64,000 bases of DNA from Stictocephala bisonia. Lineage: Eukaryota > Arthropoda > Insecta > Hemiptera > Membracidae. Under the pieces are notes generated by a model that saw only the letters and a program-made list of their open reading frames with translations, was not told the DNA's origin and searched no databases. The first letter of the stretch is position 1, and every line of letters starts with the position of its first letter. The position numbers were made by a program, and so were the translations under genes. The stretch spans positions 1 to 64,000 of the forward strand of contig JAQJVL010002572.1 in assembly GCA_035578905.1 (NCBI GenBank), read 5' to 3'. This document shows, one piece after another, positions 29,140 through 40,655 of the stretch.

Positions 29140-29276
29140 GCTTCTTTCAAATTACCTTGAACTTTATTTTTAACTTTATTCTTCAGAACAATTAAGAAGT
29201 GTTATAAGCAATAGGATCTAGCGTTACATGTTGTGTCACAGAGTTCATGGTCAAGATGAGTGTTTTTAAAAAAAAC
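29140..29276. other. Short spacer between H3 and H1' hairpins
   Basis: Contains TTACCTTGAAC, TTTATTCTTCAG and GGATCTAGCG. In unit A the first site is the intact TGACCTTGAAC. No ORF seen; it may be a decayed promoter. Confidence 0.35.
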
Positions 29277-29321
29277 CTTCTTGTACAGAACAATTTCTTT
29301 CAAATTGTTCTGTACAAGAAG
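29277..29321. terminator. H1' hairpin next to delta 3' end
   Basis: Perfect 20-bp arms (29277-29296; 29302-29321) with a 5-base loop, flanked by A-run and T-run that extend the pairing. Nearly identical to H1 (one base pair changed). It lies about 70 bases beyond the delta stop on delta's strand, after AATAAA. Copies: 22912-22956, 35658-35702, 42010-42054, 48360-48404, 54710-54754, 61060-61104. Confidence 0.75.
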
Positions 29322-29392
29322 TTTTTTTGTTTTATTTTGTGTTTTTGTTTTATTTTTTATTAATTTTATTTACAAATATATAATGTACAACT

Positions 29393-29791
29393 TTAATCTT
29401 CGCTGCTACTATCTCCTGCAAAAAGCCTCTTCCTAACATACAACAGCCTCCTGCAGCAGTTTGCTCGGCCCCTTTCAATGTCATTGACATCGAGGGAGGT
29501 AGTCGGTGTTCTGGGTGATGTAGGCGGTGATGTAGACGATGATGGACTTGGTGCTCCAAAGGTCCACGAAGTTGTTGAACTTGGAGACCCAATGTTCCAC
29601 GACGTTTCGACCACGGGTGTTGTCGCCTGGCTGTCTGAGGTGGTTGAGGGCAAACTACCTTCATCCGAAACGTCGTCGTTGATTTCACCGACGAAATCCA
29701 TAGGGAAGTTGTCGTCCTCGTCTACTTCACTATTCACAATATGGGGAATATTTCTCCCTTTGTTGCAAAATACATTGTCTGTGGGAGCCAT
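29393..29791 (-). CDS. delta (unit C), 132 aa
   Basis: Intact; identical layout to unit B with F in SWTFG. The upstream region on its strand holds CCAAT (complement of 29874-29878) and a TTTTAAAA close to the start, which is a weak TATA candidate. Confidence 0.6.
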   Translation of the reverse strand: MAPTDNVFCNKGRNIPHIVNSEVDEDDNFPMDFVGEINDDVSDEGSLPSTTSDSQATTPVVETSWNIGSPSSTTSWTFGAPSPSSSTSPPTSPRTPTTSLDVNDIERGRANCCRRLLYVRKRLFAGDSSSED

Positions 29792-29903
29792 TTCAACAAA
29801 ATGAACTGTTTTAAAAACTTCAACTCCTTAAGTAACGCAACAGTAAATGGAAGGGGAAATGCTGAATTCTGTGATTGGTTTGTTAAGATACATTACTTGA
29901 TAG

Positions 29904-29985
29904 TGACGTCATCATGTATATAAAAATAACAATCGCTGACTGAATATCATTCTTGGTTGGACTTTCCAAGACTCAACAGCTAAAC
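29904..29985 (+). promoter_or_regulatory. Polymerase-fragment promoter (unit C)
   Basis: TGACGTCATCA (29904-29914), TATATAAAA (29917-29925), initiator-like ATCATT. Shares the intergenic region with delta's upstream side, so delta and the polymerase are divergent. Confidence 0.65.
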
Positions 29986-31723
29986 ATGTGTATCTGCAGC
30001 ATTTGTTGTCAAGAGTTCAACGATGAAATACTTTTGCTTATTCATTATGAATTATTTCACACTTTAGAAGAACGAGAACAAAGAAAACCCAGTGTTATAA
30101 AATATGCGCTAGCAACTAGTCTCAAAGTAGAAGTTTTAGCACAGGCGTTGGATAGATCATCAGTAAGACATTACAAAATTAAAAACACTTTACATTACAA
30201 TCTGCAAGAGTTTTTGAGTAAAGGGAAACAGTTGGTGATAACAACATTGAAGAATGAACAAAAAATACTAAACTTTATAAAATTTGGAATAATACTAGAC
30301 GCAGTATTTACAAACGTTGAAAATGAACTTTCACCACGAGGATTTATCACAAAGAATAAATCTATTTTAGTGACAACTGATGTTGAGGAAATTATGAAGA
30401 ATTGATTTTAAAATTAAGTGAACATGAAGGAAGAGGATCCGGATGGAGTTTACTCTTTGTAGTAGGTTTAGATATTAGAGTGCATAAGCATGGTTATGGT
30501 GATCGAGGAAGCAGCTACATACCATTACCTAAGAAGATCTCAAGCACGAAGGCATGTATCAATGTGCAAAATGTTGACAACAAATGTTTTTACTATGCAA
30601 TGTTAACAAAATTCATAGAAGGTGATAACAGTGTTAGACCTGACTGTAGATATGAAGAGTTAAAACACAAGTATAATTTTAGAGGTGTAGACTATCCCAC
30701 CTCACTAAGTGATATAAAACGATTTGAAAAACAAAATCCTAGAACGTCTGTACATGTTTTTGGTTTAGACTCTTCAAATAATGTATTTCCATTACAATCA
30801 TCACCTATTGAAAGAAATGACCACACGGATTTACTACTTATCAAAAGCGGTAATGTGTCGCACTACGTTTACATACAAGATTTCAATAAACTGGTTGCAA
30901 AACAAGTGTCTAAGTCAGATCATTGTGTAACAGTAGTAAACGTTGTTTCTGTTGCAAAAGAGGTCGAACAGGAGGAAATAGCTGGTTAATAGAGCATCAA
31001 CGTCTCTGTAGTATGAAAGATGAGGTCAGAGTGTGTTTGCCCCATCCAATGAAAGCCAGAATAGAATTTAACAAAGTCTGTCAACAATATAGAATACCTG
31101 TGGTAGTATATGCAGACTTTGAATCATCTCTTCTACCACTAGATGTTACTGATGCTGATCCTACCAGAAGAACAAAATATCAACTGCATAAACCGAACAG
31201 CTACTGTATATTACTGAAATCTACGCTACCTTAAAGTCATTTACAACAATATGGTCTGACATAAACTCCGCAAGTGTATCGAGGTGAAGAAGCGCACAAG
31301 AAATTCCTGGATGATCTTTATGAGATAGCTCGTAGAGTTCAACAACTGTGCAGTCGAGTAAAACCGATGAGTCCTCTAACACATCAGGAAGAGACCACGC
31401 ATTCAGTAGCAACACATTGTTACCTATGTAACAATATGTTTACAGATATTAATGGTAAGGTGAAAGACCATGATCATCTAACAGGTTGTTATAGAGGACC
31501 TGCGTTTAACAACTGTAACATTAATTATAAACTTCCAAAGTTTATTCCTGTTGTATTACATAACCTGAGTGGTTATGATTCTCACTTTATAGTTCCAGAA
31601 TTGGGTAGAGATAATGGAAGTATTGATGTATTGGCAACAAGCTTTGAGAAATTTATACGTTTTTCGAAGACTGTAGGAAAAATAAAATTAAGGTTTGTAG
31701 ATTCACACAAACATAGAAAATGA
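29986..31723 (+). pseudogene. Polymerase 5' part (unit C), broken and truncated
   Basis: Segments 29986-30405, 30402-30989, 30923-31234 and 31274-31723 lie in different frames or are separated by stops. Breaks shared with the other units are at the TGA near 30403 and at the frame change near 30930. A stop at 31232-31234 (CTACCTTAA) is shared with A and B. Confidence 0.85.
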
Positions 31724-32068
31724 ATACAGATATGGTAATGATTATGTTTGAACTTAAATGTTCACAACCTAGGTGGAGTCTGGAGTCTGCACAAATCTTT
31801 TTTCGTATGATGCAAATAGCGCAGAGTTGAAAATTTGAAATTTAATTTAAATTTAATTTAAATGACGCGTGGAAGATTTGGTACTCATTTTATTGAATGT
31901 ATGTGGGCGAATCCTAATACAAGAGTAGGCCCCAATTGTTGTACTTGCAATGTTTTAAAACATTATATACACGAGTTTACTCAATTATTTAAAATAATAG
32001 AACCTAACGAGTGTGGAGAAGAAACATACAACAGACTCATGGAGAAGATAACTAACACTAAACTTTAG
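31720..32068 (+). pseudogene. alpha-1 (unit D), frameshifted
   Basis: 36 codons to 31830, the rest in another frame to 32068; a 12-bp AATTTAAATTTA expansion lies between them. Confidence 0.7.
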
Positions 32069-32215
32069 TTTTAAGTAGTATAAAGAATTCATTCCTCCCC
32101 ACCACTTTACATAAACCCCCACCCCAAAGTAGGCTATATATGTGGGTTATACATCTACAACTAGTCACTCTGATTTGAAATCTCAAGCAAAGAGGTTAAC
32201 ATAGCTAAGAAAAAG

Positions 32216-32527
32216 ATGAACACCAATTTGAAAGTAGTTATGTTTGAACTGAGATTTTTAAAACCAAAGTGGATATCAATTGACGAAGAGAAACTATCAG
32301 AAATGGGTCAAATAGCTGACAAAGTGGAGGAACTGGAGTTACATGAATTTTGCCATTGCCATGAACTTAAATTTTATGAAGAAAAGTTTATTAGGCTTTT
32401 TGAAAGCTTGCATTGTGAACCCTGTGAAGAGCACACCTACAAGAGATTGCTTGACAGACTGCATGGGAAGGATCGCTACATATTACCGGAGATTATAGAC
32501 CTCACAGAAGAAACAGAGATAAACTGA
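32216..32527 (+). CDS. alpha-2 (unit D), 103 aa
   Basis: Intact, same protein as unit C. H1 hairpin at 32631-32683. Confidence 0.65.
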   Translation: MNTNLKVVMFELRFLKPKWISIDEEKLSEMGQIADKVEELELHEFCHCHELKFYEEKFIRLFESLHCEPCEEHTYKRLLDRLHGKDRYILPEIIDLTEETEIN

Positions 32528-32906
32528 ACGAGAGTAGTCAACACTGCGGTTTAGTTTTAAGATTTACTTTTGTAACGAATTTATTTGTAAACAAAGAAAG
32601 AAAAAATAAAAAAAGAAAAAAGAAAGAAAAACTTCTTGCACAGAACAATTTCTGGAAATAGAAAATTGTTCTGTGCAAGAAGTATTTTTTAAAAAAACAC
32701 TCCTCGTGACCTTGAAATCTGTGACGTAATACTAAAGTGTCGGAGCTGATGTCATCACCGGAAGTGGGGTAAGATAAGAAGCTTAGAGTATAAGGCTGTG
32801 ACGTCGTGCTTACGCCATCACATGACGTCAAGCCGACGTCATCACATGTCGTCATGCTGACGCACACAAATGACGTCACACCCTTATCTTATCTCACTTC
32901 CGGTGA

Positions 32907-33499
32907 TTGAGCCAGCTCCAGCACTTTCCACTACTTCCGTGCTTTGCACATACTTTAAACTTGATTGTTGAGAGCTGTTTAAACAAATCTGGTTGTACTG
33001 CCGTAATAAAAAAGGCCAAGGAAATCGTCACCTGGTTCAAGCAAAGCGTTGTTGCCAGTGATGAGCTACGTAAGGTGACAGATAAAAAGTCATACAATCG
33101 GTTCCAACAAGGTGGAATTCAGTATTTTACATGCTTCAGCGGTTTATTGAACTGAGACCCTTCATCAATGACATAACTAATCGCCACTCTAAAGCTCCTC
33201 CAATGCTAACGGCCTCTGAACTTCAAGATGTAAACGAGCTCATTGGTTTATTAGAGCCGTTTGAAGCTGCCACTAAAAAGATGAGTGGCGACGAATACCT
33301 AACGACCAGCTAGGCTATCCCAATAGTTACCATCATAAAGAAGGAATTGGACGAAATGATCGTAACGAAGCCATCAACAATAGATGTTTTATCTGAAGCA
33401 AAAAAGGAAATGACTAAAAAATTTGGTCAAATTGAACATTCATTCTTAATGGCTATTGCCACTGTCTTGGACCCAAGATTCAAAAGAATATATTTTTCT
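32907..33499 (+). pseudogene. hAT transposase remnant (unit D)
   Basis: Additional 1-base deletion in the A-run near 33085-33089, just before the VPTRWN motif. The position is the same as the deletion in units E-H, suggesting a weak spot. Confidence 0.85.
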
Positions 33500-34169
33500 G
33501 GAGCAGGCTTTGCGGAAGACCATTCTGCTGTCTTCCACCGAGAGTTTGGATTGCATAGATGTGACGGCACCACCACCGGACCTGATCTCTCCAATCCAAT
33601 CTCCCATGAAGACTGCTACAACCACCACGATGCCTTCCACGGTGGCGAAGCCTTCTACGCTGGCCAAGACGCTAACATCACCCCAGCGCTCTACAGTTGC
33701 GAAGCCCTCTACGGTGCCCAAGACTCCATCACCCCAGCGCCCTTCCCAGAAATTCCTCAGCCTTCAAAACCTCCGTAAATCCTGTAACACATCCAGAACT
33801 CTTTGCTCCTATACTTTCCTGAAAGGGCCAAAGAAAGGGGAAAAATGCGGCGGAGCAAGTGCAATTTGTTCGGTATTTTGTTCAAAACACCAACCAAAGA
33901 AACCTCGCTCCGTCGCATTGACTCCTTCCACCACTTCCGAGCCCTGTACGAAGTTGCGGATAAACCGATTGAAGAGAGGCAAGCGATACTTCTTCGTTCG
34001 GATGGTTGACCGCTATAGGGTAAGATTGATGTGTGATGGCGTTTATTACACATTGCTCCTACCTCTTGGCATGGAACACCCTGAACGACCAAGTAGTCAC
34101 CACTACCTCATCCGCAACTTGGATGGGCACGCAGAGTGGAAGCAAGCCCCAAAGTGTACTACTTGTTAG
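33456..34169 (+). CDS. beta (unit D), 237-codon frame
   Basis: Last unit with beta open to the normal stop; first in-frame ATG at 33606. Confidence 0.6.
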   Translation: MPLSWTQDSKEYIFLEQALRKTILLSSTESLDCIDVTAPPPDLISPIQSPMKTATTTTMPSTVAKPSTLAKTLTSPQRSTVAKPSTVPKTPSPQRPSQKFLSLQNLRKSCNTSRTLCSYTFLKGPKKGEKCGGASAICSVFCSKHQPKKPRSVALTPSTTSEPCTKLRINRLKRGKRYFFVRMVDRYRVRLMCDGVYYTLLLPLGMEHPERPSSHHYLIRNLDGHAEWKQAPKCTTC

Positions 34170-34219
34170 TTTACTTTGGGGTTTGCCACAAATGGCCTTT
34201 TTCAAGGCCTAAAAAAAAA

Positions 34220-34250
34220 TGTAACATTCTACAGAGTGTAGAATGTTACA
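34220..34250. terminator. H2: 14-bp perfect hairpin after beta
   Basis: Arms 34220-34233 and 34237-34250 (TGTAACATTCTACA and its complement) with a GAG loop, set between an A-run and a T-run. Decayed forms: about 21470-21503, 40572-40602, 46922-46952, 53271-53301, 59621-59651. Confidence 0.75.
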
Positions 34251-34303
34251 CTTTTTTATATCTGAAGGTTGACCTTGAAATACATCCCCACCACTTTCTA
34301 TCC

Positions 34304-34832
34304 TATAAAAGCGAGCAGCGCTTCAGTTGTGGTATCCACTTCGAGAGCGGACTTCACTCAAGAAACAAGTCCTCTCTTCCTTGGATATTGGAGTACGGCA
34401 CTGCAAACCGGCTCTATATCCTTTACCTTCAAAACATCTGAATACGGCACTGCAAACTGGTTCAATGTTTTACTTCCTTAGATATTTGAGTATGGCACTG
34501 CAAACCGGCGCTATATATCTTTCCCTTTAAACATTCGAGTACGGCACTGCAAACCGGCTCAATGTTTTTCTCTTTCCTTTCTACCTTGACTTGTTTCGAG
34601 AAAAATGAATGGGGGATCAACTTCGGAGCAGAGTCTAGCTGTTACAAACTCACGTCTCAGTGGAGACTGGGTGTGAAGACCTCCAGCAGAGCCCTAGCTG
34701 TTACAAGCTCACGTCTCAGGCGAGACTGGGTGTGAAGACCTCCAGCAGAGTCCTAGCTGTTAAAAGCACACGTCTCTGGCGAGACGGGGTGTGAAGACCT
34801 CAAGCTCACGTCTCTGGCGAGACAGGGTGTTT
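34304..34832 (+). repeat. TATA box plus non-coding tandem repeats (unit D)
   Basis: Same two repeat blocks as unit C; one GTTAAAAGC variant in the second block. Confidence 0.75.
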
Positions 34833-35193
34833 AATTCGTATTATTAAAATAATCTACTTACCCTATTCCCCATATTATTTGTACTAATCATATATGTTTT
34901 CTCTTTCAGGAAAAATTTTGTCTTCCTTCTTCCTGTTGTGTCTTTTTCTGTAGCTGCATGTTTTCTCTTCTTCCTGTTCTGTCTTTTTCTGTAGCTGCAT
35001 GTTTGCTTATGCTTTGAATGCTAAACACTATTGTTTCTTTCTTTCTTTTTTCTAAGTTTGGAATGACCTTGACCTTTGACCTACAAGAGCGGTCAGTTAT
35101 TACCCCCACCCGGTCAGTTACTACCCACACTTCAACAATTGTCAGTACTATATAAGGACGTTGCTGTGTCCGAATTAGCATTATTGGGGAGAT

Positions 35194-35448
35194 ATGGCTG
35201 CACTTATAATTCTTAGAAGAAAAGCTAGGTCCAGGGAGGAGTTGGTGAAAAGTAATAGAGAGTTTACAGAGCTATTGTCCAAGTATACAAAAATGTATGC
35301 TATAGTCGAATATTCATGTTCTACCGTAAATGGTGTACAGTGTAGTTATAGCAGCAAATTAACGAAAACATTGCTTCCCATGTGGTCTGTACAGTATACT
35401 AGAATGTTTGACTTTCTAGCTGACATAACAATTTATGTAACACCTTAA
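35194..35448 (+). CDS. gamma (unit D), 84 aa
   Basis: Identical protein to unit C. The promoter has CCCACAC in the second box. Confidence 0.65.
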   Translation: MAALIILRRKARSREELVKSNREFTELLSKYTKMYAIVEYSCSTVNGVQCSYSSKLTKTLLPMWSVQYTRMFDFLADITIYVTP

Positions 35449-35773
35449 ATTTTTTTTTAGGAAAACGTCAAATTATAATCATTTGTAGTACAAATGTTTT
35501 ATAATTTGACAACGATTTCCGCTTCTTTCAAATTACCTTGAACTTTATTTTTAACTTTATTCTTCAGAACAATTAAGAAGTGTTATAAGCAATAGGATCT
35601 AGCGTTACATGTTGTGTCACTGAGTTCATGGTCAAGATGAGTGTTTTTAAAAAAAACCTTCTTGTACAGAACAATTTCTTTCAAATTGTTCTGTACAAGA
35701 AGTTTTTTTGTTTTATTTTGTGTTTTTGTTTTATTTTTTATTAATTTTATTTACAAATATATAATGTACAACT

Positions 35774-36172
35774 TTAATCTTCGCTGCTACTATCTCCTGC
35801 AAAAAGCCTCTTCCTAACATACAACAGCCTCCTGCAGCAGTTTGCTCGGCCCCTTTCAATGTCATTGACATCGAGGGAGGTAGTCGGTGTTCTGGGTGAT
35901 GTAGGCGGTGATGTAGACGATGATGGACTTGGTGCTCCAAAGGTCCACGAAGTTGTTGAACTTGGAGACCCAATGTTCCACGACGTTTCGACCACGGGTG
36001 TTGTCGCCTGGCTGTCTGAGGTGGTTGAGGGCAAACTACCTTCATCCGAAACGTCGTCGTTGATTTCACCGACGAAATCCATAGGGAAGTTGTCGTCCTC
36101 GTCTACTTCACTATTCACAATATGGGGAATATTTCTCCCTTTGTTGCAAAATACATTGTCTGTGGGAGCCAT
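35774..36172 (-). CDS. delta (unit D), 132 aa
   Basis: Intact; same protein as unit C. Confidence 0.6.
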   Translation of the reverse strand: MAPTDNVFCNKGRNIPHIVNSEVDEDDNFPMDFVGEINDDVSDEGSLPSTTSDSQATTPVVETSWNIGSPSSTTSWTFGAPSPSSSTSPPTSPRTPTTSLDVNDIERGRANCCRRLLYVRKRLFAGDSSSED

Positions 36173-36366
36173 TTCAACAAAATGAACTGTTTTAAAAACT
36201 TCAACTCCTTAAGTAACGCAACAGTAAATGGAAGGGGGAATACTGAATTCTGTGATTGGTTTGTTAAGATACATTACTTGATAGTGACGTCATCATGTAT
36301 ATAAAAATAACAATCGCTGACTGAATATCATTCTTGGTTGGACTTTCCAAGACTCAACAGCTAAAC

Positions 36367-38104
36367 ATGTGTATCTGCAGCATTTGTTGTCAAGAGTTCA
36401 ACGATGAAATACTTTTGCTTATTCATTATGAATTATTTCACACTTTAGAAGAAAGAGAACAAAGAAAACCCAGTGTTATAAAATATGCGCTACCAACTAG
36501 TCTCAAAGTAGAAGTTTTAGCACAGGCGTTGGATAGATCATCAGTAAGACATTACAAAATTAAAAACACTTTACATTACAATCTGCAAGAGTTTTTGAGT
36601 AAAGGGAAACAGTTGGTGATAACAACATTGAAGAATGAACAAAAAATACTAAACTTTATAAAATTTGGAATAATACTAGACGCAGTATTTACAAACGTTG
36701 AAAATGAACTTTCACCACGAGGATTTATCACAAAGAATAAATCTATTTTAGTGACAACTGATGTTGAGGAAATTATGAAGAATTGATTTTAAAATTAAGT
36801 GAACATGAAGGAAGAGGATCCGGATGGAGTTTACTCTTTGTAGTAGGTTTAGATATTAGAGTGCATAAGCATGGTTATGGTGATCGAGGAAGCAGCTACA
36901 TACCATTACCTAAGAAGATCTCAAGCACGAAGGCATGTATCAATGTGCAAAATGTTGACAACAAATGTTTTTACTATGCAATGTTAACAAAATTCATAGA
37001 AGGTGATAACAGTGTTAGACCTGACTGTAGATATGAAGAGTTAAAACACAAGTATAATTTTAGAGGTGTAGACTATCCCACCTCACTAAGTGATATAAAA
37101 CGATTTGAAAAACAAAATCCTAGAACGTCTGTACATGTTTTTGGTTTAGACTCTTCAAATAATGTATTTCCATTACAATCATCACCTATTGAAAGAAATG
37201 ACCACACGGATTTACTACTTATCAAAAGCGGTAATGTGTCGCACTACGTTTACATACAAGATTTCAATAAACTGGTTGCAAAACAAGTGTCTAAGTCAGA
37301 TCATTGTGTAACAGTAGTAAACGTTGTTTCTGTTGCAAAAGAGGTCGAACAGGAGTAAATAGCTGGTTAAAAGAGCATCAACGTCTCTGTAGTATGAAAG
37401 ATGAGGTCAGAGTGTGTTTGCCCCATCCAATGAAAGCCAGAATAGAATTTAACAAAGTCTGTCAACAATATAGAATACCTGTGGTAGTATATGCAGACTT
37501 TGAATCATCTCTTCTACCACTAGATGTTACTGATGCTGATCCTACCAGAAGAACAAAATATCAACTGCATAAACCGAACAGCTACTGTATATTACTGAAA
37601 TCTACGCTACCTGAAAGTCATTTACAACAATATGGTCTGACATGTACTCCGCAAGTGTATCGAGGTGAAGAAGCGCACAAGAAATTCCTGGATGATCTTT
37701 ATGAGATAGCTCGTAGAGTTCAACAACTGTACAGTCGAGTAAAACCGATGAGTCCTCTAACACATCAGGAAGAGACCACGCATTCAGTAGCAACACATTG
37801 TTACCTATGTAACAATATGTTTACAGATATTAATGGTAAGGTGAAAGACCATGATCATCTAACAGGTTGTTATAGAGGACCTGCGTTTAACAACTGTAAC
37901 ATTAATTATAAACTTCCAAAGTTTATTCCTGTTGTATTACATAACCTGAGTGGTTATGATTCTCACTTTATAGTTCCAGAATTGGGTAGAGATAATGGAA
38001 GTATTGATGTATTGGCAACAAGCTTTGAGAAATTTATAAGTTTTTCGAAGACTGTAGGAAAAATAAAATTAAGGTTTGTAGATTCACACAAACATAGAAA
38101 ATGA
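36367..38104 (+). pseudogene. Polymerase 5' part (unit D), least damaged copy
   Basis: Segments 36367-36786, 36783-37358 and 37304-38104. The last is open for 266 codons: Cys-rich KRCFCCKRGR, Exo I YADFES (63-68), CYLC (about 167-170), KDHDHLTG-YRG (181-192), Exo II HNLSGYDSHF (213-222), then LRFVDS and an abrupt end. Units A-C carry two stops in this part that D lacks; units F-H and E carry a different one after YADF. Exo III and all polymerase motifs are absent. Confidence 0.85.
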
Positions 38105-38447
38105 ATACAGATATGGTAATGATTATGTTTGAACTTAAATGTTCACAACCTAGGTGGAGTCTGGAGTCTGCACAAATCTTTTTTCGTATGATGCAAATAG
38201 CACAGTTGAAAATTTGAAATTTAATTTAAATTTAATTTAAATAACGCGTGGAAGATTTGGTACTCATTTTATTGAATGTATCTGGGCGAATCTTAATACA
38301 AGAGTAGGCCCCGATTGTTGTACTTGCAATGTTATAAAACATTATATACACGAGTTTACTCAATTATTTAAAATAATAGAACCTAACGAGTGTGGAGAAG
38401 AAACATACAACAGACTCATGGAGAAGATAACTAACACTAAACATTAG
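38101..38447 (+). pseudogene. alpha-1 (unit E), frameshifted
   Basis: GCACAGTTG (two bases shorter than GCGCAGAGTTG) changes the first segment to 38 codons ending TGA 38215-38217. The second part carries ATCTGGG in place of ATGTGGG. Confidence 0.7.
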
Positions 38448-38594
38448 TTTTAAGTAGTATAAAGAATTCATTCCTCCCCACCACTTTACATAAACCCCCA
38501 CCCCAAAGTAGGCTATATATGTGGGTTATACATCTACAACTAGTCACTCTGATTTGAAATCTCAAGCAAAGAGGTTAACATAGCTAAGAAAAAG

Positions 38595-38907
38595 ATGAAC
38601 ACCAATTTGAAAGTAGTTATGTTTGAACTGAGATTTTTAAAACCAAAGTGGATATCAATTGACGAAGAGAAACTATCAGAAATGGGTCAAATAGCTGACA
38701 AAGTGGAGGAACTGGAGTTACATGAATTTTGCCATTGCCATGAACTTAAATTTTATGAAGAAAAAGTTTATTAGGCTTTTTGAAAGCTTGCATTGTGAAC
38801 CCTGTGAAGAGCACACCTACAAGAGATTGCTTGACAGACTGTATGGGAAGGATCGCTACATATTACCGGAGATTATAGACCTCACAGACGAAACAGAGAT
38901 AAACTGA
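38595..38907 (+). pseudogene. alpha-2 (unit E), +1 frameshift
   Basis: One extra A near 38760 (GAAGAAAAAGTT) breaks the frame after LKFYEE. Confidence 0.7.
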
Positions 38908-39286
38908 ACGAGAGTAGTCAACACTGCGGTTTAGTTTTAAGATTTACTTTTGTAACGAATTTATTTGTAAATAAAGTAAGAAAAAATAAAAAAAGAAAAA
39001 AGAAAGAAAAACTTCTTGCACAGAACAATTTCTGGAAATAGAAAATTGTTCTGTGCAAGAAGTATTTTTTAAAAAAACACTCCTCGTGACCTTGAAATCT
39101 GTGACGTAATACTAAAGTGTAGGAGCTGATGTCATCACCGGAAGTGGGGTAAGATAAGAAGCTTAGAGTATAAGGCTGTGACGTCGTGCTTACGCCATCA
39201 CATGACGTCATGCTGACGTCATCACATGTCGTCATGCTGACGCACACAAATGACGTCACACCCTTATCTTATCTCACTTCCGGTGA

Positions 39287-39853
39287 TTGAGCCAGCTCCA
39301 GCACTTTCCACTACTTCCGTGCTTTGCACATACTTTAAACTTGATTGTTGAGAGCTGTTTAAACAAATCTGGTTGTACTGCCGTAATAAAAAAGGCCAAG
39401 GAAATCGTCACCTGGTTCAAGCAAAGCGTTGTTGCCAGTGATGAGCTACGTAAGGTGACAGATAAAAAAAATTCAGTATTTTACATGCTTCAGCGGTTTA
39501 TTGAACTGAGACCCTTCATCAATGACATAACTAATCGCCACTCTAAAGCTCCTCCAATGCTAACGGCCTCTGAACTTCAAGATGTAAACGAGCTCATTGG
39601 TTTATTAGAGCCGTTTGAAGCTGCCACTAAAAAGATGAGTGGCGACGAATACCTAACGACCAGCTAGGCTATCCCAATAGTTACCATCATAAAGAAGGAA
39701 TTGGACGAAATGATCGTAACGAAGCCATCAACAATAGATGTTTTATCTGAAGCAAAAAAGGAAATGACTAAAAGATTTGGTCAAATTGAACATTCATTCT
39801 TAATGGCTATTGCCACTGTCTTGGACCCAAGATTCAAAAGAATGTATTTTTCT
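39287..39853 (+). pseudogene. hAT transposase remnant (unit E)
   Basis: A deletion of about 27 bases removes the VPTRW motif but keeps the frame to the shared TAG (39665-39667). Confidence 0.85.
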
Positions 39854-40523
39854 GGAGCAGGCTTTGCGGAAGACCATTCTGCTGTCTTCCACCGAGAGTT
39901 TGGATTGCATAGATGTGACGGCACCACCACCGGACCTGATCTCTCCAATCCAATCTCCCATGAAGACTGCTACAACCACCACGATGCCTTCCACGGTGGC
40001 GAAGCCTTCTACGCTGGCCAAGACGCTAACATCACCCCAGCGCTCTACAGTTGCGAAGCCCTCTACGGTGCCCAAGACTCCATCACCCCAGCGCCCTTCC
40101 CAGAAATTCCTCAGCCTTCAAAACCTCCGTAAATCCTGTAACACATCCAGAACTCTTTGCTCCTATACTTTCCTGAAAGGGCCAAAGAAAGGGGAAAAAT
40201 GCGGCGGAGCAAGTGCAATTTGTTCGGTATTTTGTTCAAAACACTAACCAAAGAAACGTCGCTCCGTCGCATTGACTCCTTCCACCACTTCCGAGCCCTG
40301 TACGAAGTTGCGGATAAACCGATTGAAGAGAGGCAAGCGATACTTCTTCGTTCGGATGGTTGACCGCTATAGGGTAAGATTGATGTGTGATGGCGTTTAT
40401 TACACATTGCTCCTACCTCTTGGCATGGAACACCCTGAACGACCAAGTAGTCACCACTACCTCATCCGCAACTTGGATGGGCACGCAGAGTGGAAGCAAG
40501 CCCCAAAGTGTACTACTTGTTAG
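39810..40523 (+). pseudogene. beta (unit E), premature stop
   Basis: CAC CAA changed to CAC TAA stops the frame right after the C/C/C/H motif (40245-40247). The C-terminal part remains open to 40523. Confidence 0.75.
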
Positions 40524-40655
40524 TTTACTTTGGGGTTTGCCACAAATGGCCTTTTTCAAGGCCTAAAAAAATGTAACATTCTACAGAGTTTAGAATGTTA
40601 CAATTTTTTATATCTGAAGGTTGACCTTGAAATACATCCCCACCACTTTCTATCC

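Larger units (their letters stand above)
25354..31719 (+). repeat. Unit C (reference unit)
   Basis: 6366 bp. Used as the reference for the regulatory elements described below. Confidence 0.95.
31720..38100 (+). repeat. Unit D
   Basis: 6381 bp. An added TTTAAATTTAAT in alpha-1 marks D and later units. Confidence 0.95.

Noticed and set aside
29478..29804. 108-codon plus-strand ORF opposite delta (and copies in D-H)
   Set aside because: Shadow of delta: it has no promoter or hairpin on its strand, and its Val/Gly-rich composition is what the complement of a Ser/Thr/Pro-rich gene gives.
32538..32879. Minus-strand ORFs of 104-113 codons over the CRE block and H1 hairpin
   Set aside because: They translate TGACGTCA repeats and A/T runs into low-complexity sequence; length and frame change between units.
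34136..34441. 101-codon ORF crossing the beta stop region and TATA box in unit D
   Set aside because: Exists only because of small indels in one unit and crosses a hairpin and core promoter.
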